Assembly: GCA_021234155.1 (NCBI GenBank)
Contig: JAJEKV010000075.1
Span: 186,001-250,000, forward strand
DNA length: 64,000 bases
Direction: 5' to 3'
Source: Isoetes taiwanensis
Taxonomy: Eukaryota > Streptophyta > Lycopodiopsida > Isoetales > Isoetaceae
The notes beneath the pieces are model-generated. The model ran no database searches. It saw only the letters and a list, made by a program, of their open reading frames with translations, and was not told where the DNA came from. Positions 47,890-59,284 of this stretch are shown here, one piece after another. The stretch's first letter is position 1. Every line of letters begins with the position of its first letter. The translations under genes and the position numbers were made by a program.

Positions 47890-48930
47890 GTTTATTAGGA
47901 TTCTTATAACAAAAGATCATTGGATTTGCTTAGTGTCAACACTATATTCTTTTTATATGTATGTTGTGTTAACAATGTTTTTCGAAGGAGTTTCCTAAAC
48001 AAAATCAATCCATAACCCTAATGCGTTTAAGCATTGTTTTCTAAACCATTCTTTAAGTTTTAGTTATGTTCTTAATGTATGGTGTAACAATGAGTTCTCA
48101 TGTTTACAGAACATATTTTTCTCCTTGACATCGAAGGAAAATGTCTCCTACATCAAAGGTGAGTCATGTTCTACTTTAGGTTAGATGTGAATGCTTATAA
48201 TGTTGTGAATATCACTTACACACTAAAATTAGCCTAAATTATAATGTTGCATTAAACCTAAATTGATATAGGGTTGCGCGTACCAGGGTTTAAGGTTGAG
48301 CTAGACTTTGAGAATTTTGTCAAGCAACTGGACAAACACTTGCGTAAATGCATCTACGTGAGACTTCATAAATTTCTCGACGCTATGGAAACTATCTTGC
48401 ATGTGCAATACCTTATGCAACATGGTTTGGACATGTCATAAGTTTATTAGGATTCTTATAACAAAAGACCATTGGATTTGCTTAATGTCAACATTATATT
48501 CTTTTTATACGTATGTTGTTTTAATGATGTTTTGAAGGAGTTTCCTAAACAAAATTAATCCATGACCCTAATGCGTTTAAGCATTGTTTTCTAAACCATT
48601 CTTTAAGTTTTAGTTATGTTCTTAATGTATGGTGTAACAATAGAATAGAATATGATTTTATCGTCGGGGGAAAAACCTTAGTAGCAATAAGGATGCTGAC
48701 ATACTGCACAGTTATATACAAAAATCACAAGTGCAGCTGAGGTTAATGTATAACAATGAGTTCTCATGTTTACAGGACATATTTTTCCACTTGACATCGA
48801 AGGAGAATATCTAGCAAAATCAAAGGTGAGTCATGTTCTACTTTAGGTTAGATGTGAATGCTTATAATGTTGTGGATAGCCTAAATTATAATGTCGCGAT
48901 AAGCCTAAATTGATATAGGATTGCGCGTAC
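47730..48930. repeat. Tandem duplication, two units of about 550-650 bp
   Basis: Unit 1 (about 47731-48285) and unit 2 (48286-48930) both run from CCAGGGTTTAAGGTTGAGC to TTGCGCGTACCAGGG. They are nearly identical except that unit 2 carries an insertion at 48643-48742. The next repeat series of the Helitron N-terminus starts with the same GTACCAGGGACTC word. Confidence 0.88.
48643..48742 (-). mobile_element. LINE 3'-end insertion, about 100 bp
   Basis: Present in unit 2 but absent from unit 1 of the tandem duplication. On the minus strand it reads a 3' UTR end similar to that of the LINE at 24943 (CTTATTGCTACTAAGG, then GTTTTTCC), finishing in an ATTCTATTCTATT tail. The TTAATGTAT...AACAAT words on both sides are its probable target duplication. 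The empty site in unit 1 makes it a dated event. Confidence 0.85.
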
Positions 48931-50215
48931 CAGGGACTCCTACGGGGAGATCTCATAAAAAAAACGCCACCTGCTGTGGCCAACAACCCCTCATATATGA
49001 CGCTCATGAATGAAAGCAGGTCTGATAGGAAAAGACATTTGGCACGTAAAGCGTGCTGCAAAGGCTAGAGCCTTGAGGTTTGAGTATGATATAACAGAGG
49101 TAGTTCATGTTGGCCAATCATCAAGTGCACTAGTAATTGGGGAGACATTCACGACAGAGCCAATGCATTGTCTGTCTGGTCAAGTGGATGAGCTACCGAC
49201 AGATAGCCATCATTTGAATGACATGGTTGTGGAAGGAACTATTGCATATACGGGGGATTCACATCACATCACATCAGAAGTAAATGATATTAGGATGCAA
49301 TTAATTTCCACCAATCAGGAACAAGTGGATGATCATGCAATGTTGCTACAAGCTAGGGATATCCCACACGTACACGTACCAGGGACTCATATGGGAATGT
49401 CTCACAAAAAAACGCCACCTTCTGTGGCCAACAACCCCTCATATATGACGCCCGTGGATGAAAGCAGTCCGCTGGGAAGAGACGTTTTAACGTAAAGTTT
49501 GCTTTGCCAAAAGCTAGAGCCTTGAGGTCGAGAATATGATGTGGCGCCTATGGAGATAGTTCATGCCGCCAATCATTCGGGATACTAGCAATTGAGGAAA
49601 CTTGGTCATCCCAAAGCCAATCTATAGTCCGCAATTCGGTCAAGTAGATATGCTAGGACAAGCCACCAAAGATCTGAATGACATGGTTGTGAAGGAACCG
49701 ATGCACATAGGGGATTCACATCTTATCACATAAGTAAATGATATTAGGATGCAAACTACGGACATGAATGTTGATTGCTTTAGCACACCATGTCAAGCAG
49801 GAGTCACTGGTATCTCTTATCGACTAACACCACCTACCATAGCAAATAATCCCTCCTATAAGACACCTGAAAATGAGAGTAATACTCAGAGAAGGAGACG
49901 CATTGAGCGCAAACGAAAGGCAAAGTGTAGATCAATGATGATATAGGATTGATAAATGCCGAGCCATTGTCTACAACAATAGAGAATAACCCATCTTATG
50001 TGGAGAGCAATAGTCAAAGGAGAAGGCGCATGGACCGACAAAGAAGGGCAAAGGATACAACTATGAGGTTGGATTACAGTGCTGCTATTGATCCTAGAGA
50101 ACGTTCTACTGGTGAAAGCAGTTTCATTAAGATAGCATGGACGTGGAATTTACCTCCTCCCCATGACCTTGATAACATGGTCTATAGATGTTTGCATTGT
50201 GGGGCTATGTAATGG
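48931..50215 (+). mobile_element. Helitron N-terminal repeat module
   Basis: A module reading TPPxVANNPSYMTP...ES followed by a basic run recurs four times: about 48960, 49400 (DNA period about 450 bp), 49820 (TPPTIANNPSY, QRRRRIERKRKAK) and 49975 (TIENNPSY, QRRRRMDRQRRAK). The basic runs resemble the Arg-rich segment at the start of plant Helitron Rep proteins. The last copy leads into RCLHCGA (50189-50206) and KKKCRACANGKIQLP, a Cys-rich motif that commonly precedes Rep. Frame breaks separate some copies. Confidence 0.72.
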
Positions 50216-53200
50216 ATAGCAGAGCTCTCAGTTAAGAAGAAATGCCGGGCATGTGCAAATGGAAAGATTCAGCTGCCATTGATTCCAGAACCACCACATG
50301 CATTGTTTGACCTATATACGAGAACATATAGTTTGGGTGACCATTTTCGCACAAACATTAGAAAGTATAATAATATATTCTCATTTGCTTCAGTGGGCAT
50401 GAAAATCGATGAGGCGCTAGCAAATGCTGTTGGTGGGGCCTATACTTTTAGGGTCAATGGGCGCATGTGCCATAAGATGGGAACGTTATTACCAAGGGCA
50501 TCACGAGCATGCAAAATTCGCACAAATATACATTATGGATGGTGACGACATGCAAGTTGAACGTAGGATGTCTATTTTTGATGGATTGAAGCAAGAAATA
50601 GTGGTGCAGTTGCAGGCCCTTATGACAGAGCACAATCCATTTGTTAGCATATTCTTGAGTGGGCCACAAATTATGCGTATTCATCCAACCATGGATATCC
50701 GCTTGCGTATACCTTTTTGCAACGTGAGAATCCTATGAGGAGGCAATATAATGCTCCAATTGCAAATGAGGTGGCTGTCTTAATGCCTATTGATGATAAG
50801 CAGAGGAGGATGGTCGAGGGATATTATTATACAATCTAAGGATGGTTATAGATGCATATCACTTTCAAAGATATGACCCATTGCACTTTGTGTTGCTTCT
50901 TTCCTATGGTACGATGGATGGCATTTTAAAATACCTCCGGACGGAGTGGTGCAAAGGAGGTAACTATTATGGAATACTACAAATATCATCTATTCACTTG
51001 ACATGGACATGCATCCACCCTTCACATGGCTGGCGGTTGTTTCAAGAATATATTTGTGATATGTTTGCGAAGATGGAACAAGAAAGGCTACAATTCATTG
51101 TGTTGAATCAACACACCATTCGAAAAGACATGTTTGTGGTATTATGGACTTTGAAGGAGATGATGCAAGTGCTATTGGCCAAAAGTTGTGTTACCATCCT
51201 CACATGTAGGTGGTCTAAGATACATGACCCAACGGGTATCAAGATGCCATGTCTATTGTTCGCTAACATGGCAGGCCGGACCTCTTTATAACCATGACCC
51301 CAATGCAAATTGGGAAGAGATTAGGAGGAATTGTTATATGGCCAATCCCGAAAGTGAGTATTCGACGAGTTAGTAGCTAGAATTCCATATGAAAGTAAAG
51401 GAGCTGATAGATTCTATGTTATTGAGTTCCGAAAGAGGGGCTTGCCACATGTACATTTGTTGACTATGTTAGATCGGCCGACAAGCCCTTCACACCAAAG
51501 AGATTTATCAAATCATTTGTCTTTGAAATACGGACAAGGATACATATCCCGAATTGTATGATGTGGTCACCGTAATATGATGCATGGGCCATGTGGTACT
51601 TGGATATCCGAATAGTCCGTACATGATGCGGGATGGTAAGTGTACAAAACATTATCCCGTGCATTTTCAGATGAGATGAGCGGTTGTTGATGATATCCAT
51701 TATCTTAGAAGAAGGGATGATGGTGAAAAGGTGAAAAAAGGGGATATACATTAGGAGGACAAATGGATGGGTCGTGCCATACAATCCGGGGTGACATCCT
51801 ACTTCAAGTGCCATATCAATGTTGAGGTATGGGTTTGTAAAAGGCCGTTAAATATCTATACAAGTATGTCTACAAAGGGCGGATATGATCAATGTGAACT
51901 TAGAGGCAGCGAGTGATGATGGTGCAACTACTAGCGGGGCAACCACCATAAACCATGATGAGGTTGAGCAATTCTTAAATGCACGCTATTTTTCAACCGA
52001 GCATCGTGGAGAATCCTCTCATATGATATACAAACAATAGTTTCCTCATATCACTAGATTGGCCAATGCATCTCCCAATGCAACAAGATGTATACTATCG
52101 AGAAGGTTTGAGCATGGACACAATAAGAAGTAAGAATAACGGAACAACGTTGTGACTTTCTTGAGATGAATACATCTGGAAATAGAGAGGCTACTCAATT
52201 GCTCTACCATGATTTTCCTAAAACGTTTACCTATGATAAACCCAAAGAGGACATGGATGGGTAGATCCAACAATTAGAAGTTCCCTACCGCATTAGACGC
52301 GCATGTACTTTGTTAATCCTTGAAGGAGAGCGATACTATCTACGCCTCCTATTGACCCGCGGATAGGTGATGCGCTTTAGTTTTGAGGATTTGCGCCCTT
52401 CGATGGGGGAGTTGTGTGCAACATATAAAGAAGCTTGCATTGCCGTGGGTTGCTTCGGACGCTACTGTACGGCTCGAGTCTCTTCAGAAGCAACAACATG
52501 GGGCATGCCACCACAATTTGCGACATATGTTCGCTTATGATACTTTTAAATTCTGAACCATCGAATGGCTTATAAACCGTGGGAAGAAGTCGCTTTCTAT
52601 GGTCGATGACTTCTTGCATGAGGCACAAAGGGTTGTGGAGGATCAAAGTGTGCAAGTGTGTGATCGGTTTTTGATATGGCACTTTTAGACATTGAAGACT
52701 ACATGAATTTTGGCAGACGATATTTGAGAGAGTTTGAATTCATTCTCCCGAAAGGCAATAGATCCATATATGATATTTCGGGATGAGGTGTTTCAAGAAG
52801 ACATGGCGAGGTGCAAGAAGCTCTATATAACTAACCAACGTAGTATCTTTGACCGTGTGATCCATGAGCAACGTGATGTTGGAAAAAAGGACGGTGTTCT
52901 TTGTTCATGGTGCGTGGATCGAAAGAGTTTTTTTTAACATCATGTTTTCTTATGTTCGTACTGAGGTATCATTGCACTTGTAGTTGCTTCCTCCGAATTG
53001 CATCCACTTTATTGAAGGGCAAAAGCGCACATTCAAGGTTCAAGATACCGATAAATATAGATGAGACATCAACGCAATATTCCAAAGCAAACCGAAATGG
53101 GCAAAATTGATAAGAGCGACATGTATGATTATATGGGATGATCTCCCAATGATGCATAAACATGTTTATAAAGCACTGGATAGAACGCTCCGTGATGTCA

Positions 53201-54110
53201 TGTCATGTGACAAACTATTTGGAGGACTCATTGTTGTTTTAGGAGGAGATTTTCACTAGGTTCCACCTGTGGTACCACGAGGAAATCGACCCCAAATTGT
53301 GCAAGCTTCCTTGAAGTACTCTTATATATGGGATCATGTCGAGGAACATAAGCTCAATATAAACATGCGGGTAATGAACAATGTGGGGAGCAATCTGGAA
53401 GAGCAAAGGGCATTTGCCGACTATCTTCTACGGGTTGGAGATGGACTCGAAACCACATTTCCCAATATTGGGTCAGACGTAATATGTCTTCCGGAAGAGA
53501 TTTGTGTCAAGTCACAGGACTTGAATGATTTGCTAGCCGTGACATTTCCGGATGTTTCCACAAATTATGAAAGTGTGTCCTATTGGGTGCAAAGGGTAAT
53601 CCTTACACCACTAAACGAGGATGTAGACGGCAAAACAAGAGGATGATGAGTGGTTGTCCTACACCTATTGATTATTACAGGTGCGATCAATCGTTGGATG
53701 AGAATGATGCGGGGGTCTATCCTGTTGAATTTTGAACGCCAAACTCAAAGTGGGATGCCTCCACATCAATTGACATTGAAGGTTGGCATGATTGTCATGT
53801 TACCGAGGTCATTTTGTACCGTAAAGGACTCTACAATGGCACTTTCCATCATAATGCTCATTGGGAAGACGTTATAGATGCCGAGATTGTCACCGAAAAA
53901 AATATTGGGGGGTGGTGTTCATATTTCGAATTCCTTTGGTGCCAAATAATACGTAACTTCCATTTCGGGGTTTGAACGATACAATTTCCTTATGCCCAGC
54001 CTTTTAGACAATCAACAAGTTCCCGGGACCAAACGATGAAAAATGGTTGTTTTTGTATTTGCCAAACCCATTTATTTAGTCACGGACAACTCTACGTGGC
54101 ACTCTCGAGC
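50216..54110 (+). mobile_element. Helitron Rep and Pif1-type helicase region
   Basis: Family motifs occur in order on the plus strand: YNNIFSFASVGMKID (about 50365), VVLPSSHVGGLRYMTQR (about 51175), the HUH nuclease LPHVHLL (51441-51461), the catalytic-tyrosine motif KYLYKYVYKG (51850-51879), EVEQFLNARYFST (about 51962), LLYHDFPKTF (about 52200), helicase AHSRFKIPINIDE (about 53025), IWDDLPMMH (53131), GGDF (53242) with NMRV, PPHQLTLKVG (53760) and HGQLYVALS (54081). The nuclease motifs are well kept. The Walker A region (about 52900-52930) is degenerate and the frame changes several times, so the protein is not made as one piece. Confidence 0.92.
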
Positions 54111-55384
54111 TCAAGGTATCCAAGGCATAAAGTACTCCTTCTATCGAAGGATGGAGATGCTTCCGCAGACATCTAATCGATCAAGATTTACAACAAATAT
54201 TGTATACAAAAGAACTCCTCTAATTGTGAGCCTAATACTTAAATGTAATCACTTCCAATTTCTCTTTGTTTTCATTGATTTCTTTTATTTTTTTCTTTTT
54301 TGTCTTACGTGATTTACTTACTTCTTATCCATGTAGATGGTGCTTATTTTGTCCCTTTTGGTCACCATGTCGTCAAATGCCTAAAAGGTGATGTGAGTTA
54401 TCACGTTACGGTGTTATTTTTGTCGACGTGGTCTTGGGTCATGGTATGATTGGGAATAAAAAATACCACGCCATATGCATGGGGTAGCAAGCGTGAAACC
54501 GAGGAGCTTATTGGAAAGCTCAAGGAAATATTTTGCACCGATGAGGTTGTCAAGTTGGAGCAGTTCATCCAACTAATTGATGACTTCCTATTTGCTCAAG
54601 TCTATCCAAGGGAACGTTGTTTACGCGGATGTGCTTTGAGAGAGGTAGGTGGAGGATAAAGTGCATGTATCTATCCATTGGGTAATGTAGTGCTTTGACT
54701 AACCTGCAATTGTTTGTCTTTTTATCGATGAGAAACCATACCGCAGTAATCGCTAATTGGCATCTTAGTAGCAAAAAGAACTCACATGTGTTAGAATATG
54801 TAATGGAACCCATTTTAGGGTCTACAAATCATTCCTTCCCGAGGTGATATCCGATTCCATCATACACAGTCTACCTTTTGGGATGAGTTGTCTCACGTGC
54901 TTGATAGTCGTGAGACATCGTGGGCAGTTAGAATCAATGACTCACCCATGCATTTCACTTTTACTCCAGTTAAGATGTTATCTGTCGGAACGGGAGTATC
55001 CAACAAAGTACAATATTAGGCCCTTGGTGATGTGCGCCATGTGGAGATGCATATTTAGAGTTCCATCATGAACTAAAATACGTCAATGAGCTAGGACAAA
55101 ATTTTGTGTTTTGTATTTCAGTACCTATTTTTGTTGGTGTATTTAATACTTCTAAGGGTGACATTTTGAGCATAAGTTTTCAAAGGTAGATTTAACACAT
55201 TTGTTATAAAGCATTGTTTTCTCTGTTGAAATTGATAAACGCAAAGTTAATACATTGATGATACTGTCATTAGACAAATTTCAATAACAAAAAAATTACA
55301 AAAGCAAATATTGTTCTAATCTTGCCTATATCAACGTGCGTATGGACGTTAAAGGCCGAGTAAAAACACACGCCCAGGACATTA
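54111..55384 (+). mobile_element. Helitron 3' non-coding part
   Basis: This lies between the last helicase motif and the terminal hairpin. A 69-codon frame at 54450-54659 (contains EELIGKLKEIFCTDEVVKLE) has no known match. The rest is AT-rich and non-coding. Confidence 0.55.
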
Positions 55385-55414
55385 GCCCGGCAACGCCGGG
55401 CACACGTTTACTAG
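55385..55414 (+). mobile_element. Helitron 3' terminus (hairpin plus CTAG)
   Basis: Stem GCCCGGC (55385-55391), loop AAC, stem GCCGGGC (55395-55401), nine bases, then CTAG (55411-55414) followed by T. This is the textbook plant Helitron end and fixes the right boundary of the Rep/helicase element. The 5' TC end is not identified but must lie left of about 48930. Confidence 0.93.
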
Positions 55415-55782
55415 TCCTTATAATGTTATTTTGTATGTCCCTTTTCCATCACGCCCTAATTTGGGCGGCTAGGATTCAGTCACGCCGAGATTGAATGGTG
55501 CCATATAAACTAATCTAGGGTTCTGTTCAAAGCTAAAGGCACATGTTCGATGCATGCCCAGTGAGACCATCCCCTCTCTTCCCAGTCCGATCCTTTTGTG
55601 TATGGCAAGTAATACAGATCCTTTCATGTATGGCAAGTAATACAACCAGGGTTGTTTGTATTCATTTGAGCTCCATTCCGATTCTGCTCCTCTTCTTCTC
55701 TGCCTATTTTTTTCACTTTCCATTGTCTTGCTCAAAATAAAATAATTACCAAATGTAACACCACTGCAAACGGAGCTCTAGA

Positions 55783-56097
55783 ATGGTCGACGTCCTGCTG
55801 CCTGTTCCAAAAACGAACGCTGCCTTCTTTTATGAAGACTTACTTTTACGACATGGAAGTTTACTGGCGCGCTTGTTGTGCGCTTTGGTAAGACTTTTTC
55901 CAAACTTTGTTCCTTCGCGGATATATTTGTTTTAAAAGCTTGATTTCTTGCAAAGAAGCTAATCATCTTCTTCGTGTTTTTTTGAATGTGAGGCCGCTTT
56001 TGGAGCCAAAGATGCGCAATCCATTTTACAACATCCGCTGGTGAGAAATGCTGGGTTTCTTTCATCATGCAGCGTTGCATTTGTAAGGAAGTGCATG
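55783..56097 (+). CDS. Two candidate exons of an unidentified gene
   Basis: 55783-55887 reads 35 codons from ATG (MVDVLLPVPKTNAAFFYEDL, then LLRHGSLLARLLCAL) to a TTG|GTAAGA donor. 55993-56097, after TGTGAG, reads another 35 codons (AAFGAKDAQSILQHPLVRNA, GFLSSCSVAFVRKCM) to an ATG|GTAAGAAAG donor. Both are uninterrupted and end in the same phase, so they can be joined. The protein is not recognised, and I could not find the next exon. It may be a surviving host gene piece between a Helitron end and an L1 tail, or captured sequence. Confidence 0.38.
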
Positions 56098-56286
56098 GTA
56101 AGAAAGGTAGGGTTTAGAGATCTTATAAAACTGCTGATGCTCCTGATAATCGATCCCTTGTTTTATGTTTGTGGCCAATCTGACCTTAGCATGGTTTAAA
56201 ACTATGTCAGACTGCTGTTCCTACTATCGCGCTCCCCTATTTTATATTTTTTTCCTTTCACAGATATGTCTTAACCTGCTGGAATT

Positions 56287-56600
56287 TTTTTTTTGAGAGA
56301 ACGAAATTTTTTGTATTTATATATAAGAAGAAAAGTACAATGCTTCAGCACATTAAGAGAATTACTACAGGAGCATACTCAACTTCTTTATCCTCTTAAG
56401 TGTAGAAACTTATTTACTGCTTTGCTCTGATAGCTGATAATAAACATTTACGCAAGAGAATCTCTCCACATCGAAAACCAAAAATCCAAGCATGCTCAAA
56501 ACGGTTGCAAATAATATTTGTCAACGCGGATGGAGAGCCACCATTTGATAGGGACATCCGCATACACCAAAAAAGGGTGGTGGCCTCAAGAGGATTTCAA
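56287..56600 (-). mobile_element. L1-type LINE 3' end, strongly truncated
   Basis: Poly-T at 56287-56295 followed by GTATTTATATATAAGAAGAAA and AAGTACAATG resembles the 3' end of the L1 at 42223 (TTATATTTATAAAATAAAAG then GTACAAAG). No coding motif is clear, and the left end of similarity is uncertain. Confidence 0.5.
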
Positions 56601-56660
56601 TCACAAACCCAAATCTTGATCCTTTAGTTTACCCCATTCTTTTCCCTTTGATGACCAAGA

Positions 56661-57619
56661 TTGGAGCATAGGAATCAAGAAAGCGTAAAACATCTTCTCA
56701 GATCGACGCCATCTAAGAAAGGGAGAGAACGGACTATGTTTCAATTCTACAATTATTGGCTGGCAACAAGGAGCGGAGGTTGGAACCCACAAAGATGCTT
56801 AAGATCCGCAGAACCGGTCATCCTACCTTCCTCACACAATGGTAGCCCGAGAGCAATGCAATGTAACTACCGTGATTCATGGCCTTGATCCGAAGATTTG
56901 GCAAAGCCGATCTCTTTGTAACATTTACATCCAACCCAAATTGATAGAGATTAGACACACCTGCCGCCGGACAATGTACCGCCAAGATGATAGGCGTTGA
57001 TTTGGTTGCACGCATATTCCACACAAAGCTCAAAGCATTTTTCCATGACCTCTTTGAAAATGATATATCTTGGGCAAGGTGAAGGCACACACGCATACCT
57101 ATAGAGTTCCGTAAACGAGGCTTGCCACACTGCCACCTTCTCATGATTCTAACAAGAAGACAAGATCGGGATAGCGATGCCATTGATAGCATCACGAAGC
57201 CAAGACACCGGGCCCAAAAAACCCAAACCGCAGCGATCGCCATCAAGCATATGGTCCATGGACCATGCGGGCCCACAATCCAAATGCTCCTTGCATGCAA
57301 GCCAAGGAAGGCAGCCCAACAAAAGAATGCACAAAGGATATCCAAAGCCATTTAATGACAATACCAAAGTCAACGTGAATGGCTATCCAGAGTGCATAAG
57401 ACGAGACACATGCCACTTCACGAGGATGGATAGTTCCCTACAATCAATGGTCGCTTGAAAAAAATGAGGCGCATATCAATGTAGAGCAAGTGTTTCAAAT
57501 ACCGTAGCATGAAGTATATCTATAAGTACATCCACAGAGGGCATGATCGAGCATCCATCAAGGTCACTGAAGAAGCGACAGGGGAATCCACATCCACATT
57601 CAATTGGGACGAGGTAGAG
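56661..57619 (+). mobile_element. Second Helitron, Rep region (first part)
   Basis: Plus-strand motifs: ILPSSHNGSPRAMQCNYRDS (56818-56878), FGKADLFVTFTSNPN (56896-56943), ARIFHTKLKAFFHDLFENDI (about 57010-57070), HUH motif LPHCHLL (57121-57141), HGPCGPQ (57256-57276), YPKPFN and the tyrosine motif YIYKYIHRGHDRAS (57511-57560), then NWDEVEQ, where a MULE-like insert begins. Both tyrosines and both histidines remain. Frame shifts and stops show decay. It is clearly different in sequence from the Helitron at 49-55 kb. Minus-strand frames here are shadows. Confidence 0.9.
57611..57619. repeat. Target duplication GAGGTAGAG, left copy
   Basis: The nine bases GAGGTAGAG occur here and again at 58325-58333, directly outside the inverted ends of the insert. 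Nine bases is the usual Mutator-like length. Confidence 0.85.
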
Positions 57620-58324
57620 CAGGTAGCCCTTAAGGACCGAAAGTTCGCCAAAAGGCTATTTTTTAAAGGTATCGAGAAATTTTGACGCTATGGTTTAGTA
57701 GGGTGCATTATAGATGAAAAAATAAAATTAGCCAACTTTTCTACAAACAAATCGTCGCCCATGAAAATTCGCCACATCTACTAAGTGTCATAACTATGGA
57801 TTCGCCTTATCCTCTACCCCCCTTCTCGAATATTTCTTAAGGAATCGCCTAATATTCTAGGCTTTCTACATAACCTAATCTATTCTCCATATCCATCCGT
57901 GTACATATGACAATTTTAAGAGTTATTTTTGTAGCTATTGTGTTTCAAACACTTCTAAGGATGCACTCGAGAGCATTTTTTACAGACCTCCCTTTTAATA
58001 GATTTGTTTTATCTACAAGGATAAGCCACATTCTCATTTGCAAATGTTAAGTTGTGGTATTGCATCATGCAACTATAGTTATAATGCATTTGTGTCCTTG
58101 ATTAAATATGGATGCCTATTGAATAAAATTTCACCCATAGAAATTGCACTTGGAAAATAAAGACACTTAAATCTTGGCAAAATAATATTGGCCATGATTC
58201 GCCTAGATTTCTATAAAGAACATTCATGTCTAGAAAACATTCGCCAGTATAACTAATCTTGCAACTATTATTCGCCTGACCTTCTAAATTATGCAAAGAC
58301 AAATTTGGCCTTAAGGGCAACCCT
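57620..58324. mobile_element. 705-bp MULE-like insert in the Helitron Rep gene
   Basis: The ends are imperfect inverted repeats: CAGGTAGCCCTTAAGG on the left and AGGGTTGCCCTTAAGG (reverse complement) on the right, flanked by the 9-bp duplication GAGGTAGAG. It separates NWDEVEQ from YLDTRYVSV, residues that are adjacent in other Helitron Rep proteins. AT-rich, no coding capacity. It is a non-autonomous Mutator-type element. Confidence 0.88.
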
Positions 58325-59224
58325 GAGGTAGAGTAATACCTTGACACGAGATACGTCTCTGTAGCTGAAGCCATGTGGAGGTTATATGGATTCAAGATGC
58401 ATGGCAACCCTCATACAAGCATACAAAGCTACTGTTCACCGCCAAAACAATCAAACCAAGGGTTTATTATCAGGAAGGCCATGAAAGACAAGCCATCGAG
58501 AGACAGATGCAAAAGAAAACAATGCTGACTGCATGGTTTGAACTCAACAAGGAGGACCCAGCCGCACGTGAATACACTTATCCAGAAATCCCCTAGCACT
58601 ATACATTCACACGCCAAATGTCTTGGAAAAAGAGGGAGGGGAAGTTCAAGCTCATCACACGAATGTATAATGTGAGCCCTAAGGATGGTGACCGCTATTA
58701 CCTTCGTTTCCTATTTGCTACATATCAAGGGCGCAACTAGCTTCGACGACATACGCACTGTCAATGGAAAACTATGTTCAAATTTCAAGGAAGCTGCCAA
58801 AGAGCTGGGCTTATTGGAAGACGATACAGAATGGGAGAAGACACTCGAAGACGCGAGCATCTTCCAGATGCCAATGCAGCTACGCCAGACATTCGCATTC
58901 ATTTGCCTATACAATGACCCACAAGATCCAATGCGGTTATGGAAGCTCTTCAAGAACAGCCTAACAGAAGATTACCAACGAAATATGCCACCAGAGCAGG
59001 CTTACAACCACGCACTAACGGACATCGATGACATCTTCCAGATGAGCGGCTGTACATGCCAGCAACTTGGACCGCCAGAACCATGGCTAGACATTCTAGG
59101 CAACTTTCCAAATGAACCCACCTTCGATGCAGAACAGGAGTCGAAAGAAGGACAGGAAAACTACGGCAAGCTCAACAGGGAGTAGAAGCACATAACCGAC
59201 ATTATCCTCGAAGCAATAAGCCAG
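58325..59224 (+). mobile_element. Second Helitron, region between Rep and helicase (second part)
   Basis: The Helitron resumes with YLDTRYVSVAEAMWRLYGF (58337-58393), MLTAWFELNKEDPAAREY (about 58530), GATSFDDIRTVNGKL (58731-58775), LGLLEDDTEWEKTLEDASIF (58805-58865) and LNRE..KHITDIILEAI (59168-59218), the start of the Pif1 helicase domain. The P-loop that should follow at once is missing: similarity stops at about 59224, where a hairpin repeat begins. So this copy has no helicase core and no 3' terminus of its own. Confidence 0.9.
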
Positions 59225-59284
59225 CATCATAGCTTCTAGTAAAAGAAGCCATGGCTTCTAGTAAAAGAAGCCATGATGCTAGCT
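59222..59284. repeat. Nested hairpins with a duplicated 23-bp unit
   Basis: GCTTCTAGTAAAAGAAGCCA occurs twice in tandem. Each unit can fold (GCTTCT/AGAAGC), and the outer AGCATCAT...ATGATGCT also pairs over 15 bp with one mismatch. It sits exactly at the break in the Helitron. Confidence 0.85.

Noticed and set aside
54450-54659. Separate host gene after the Helitron helicase
   Set aside because: Only 69 codons, no motif, and it lies inside the Helitron boundary at 55414.
56818-57351. 177-codon minus-strand frame
   Set aside because: It lies exactly opposite well-conserved Helitron Rep motifs on the plus strand, so it is a shadow.
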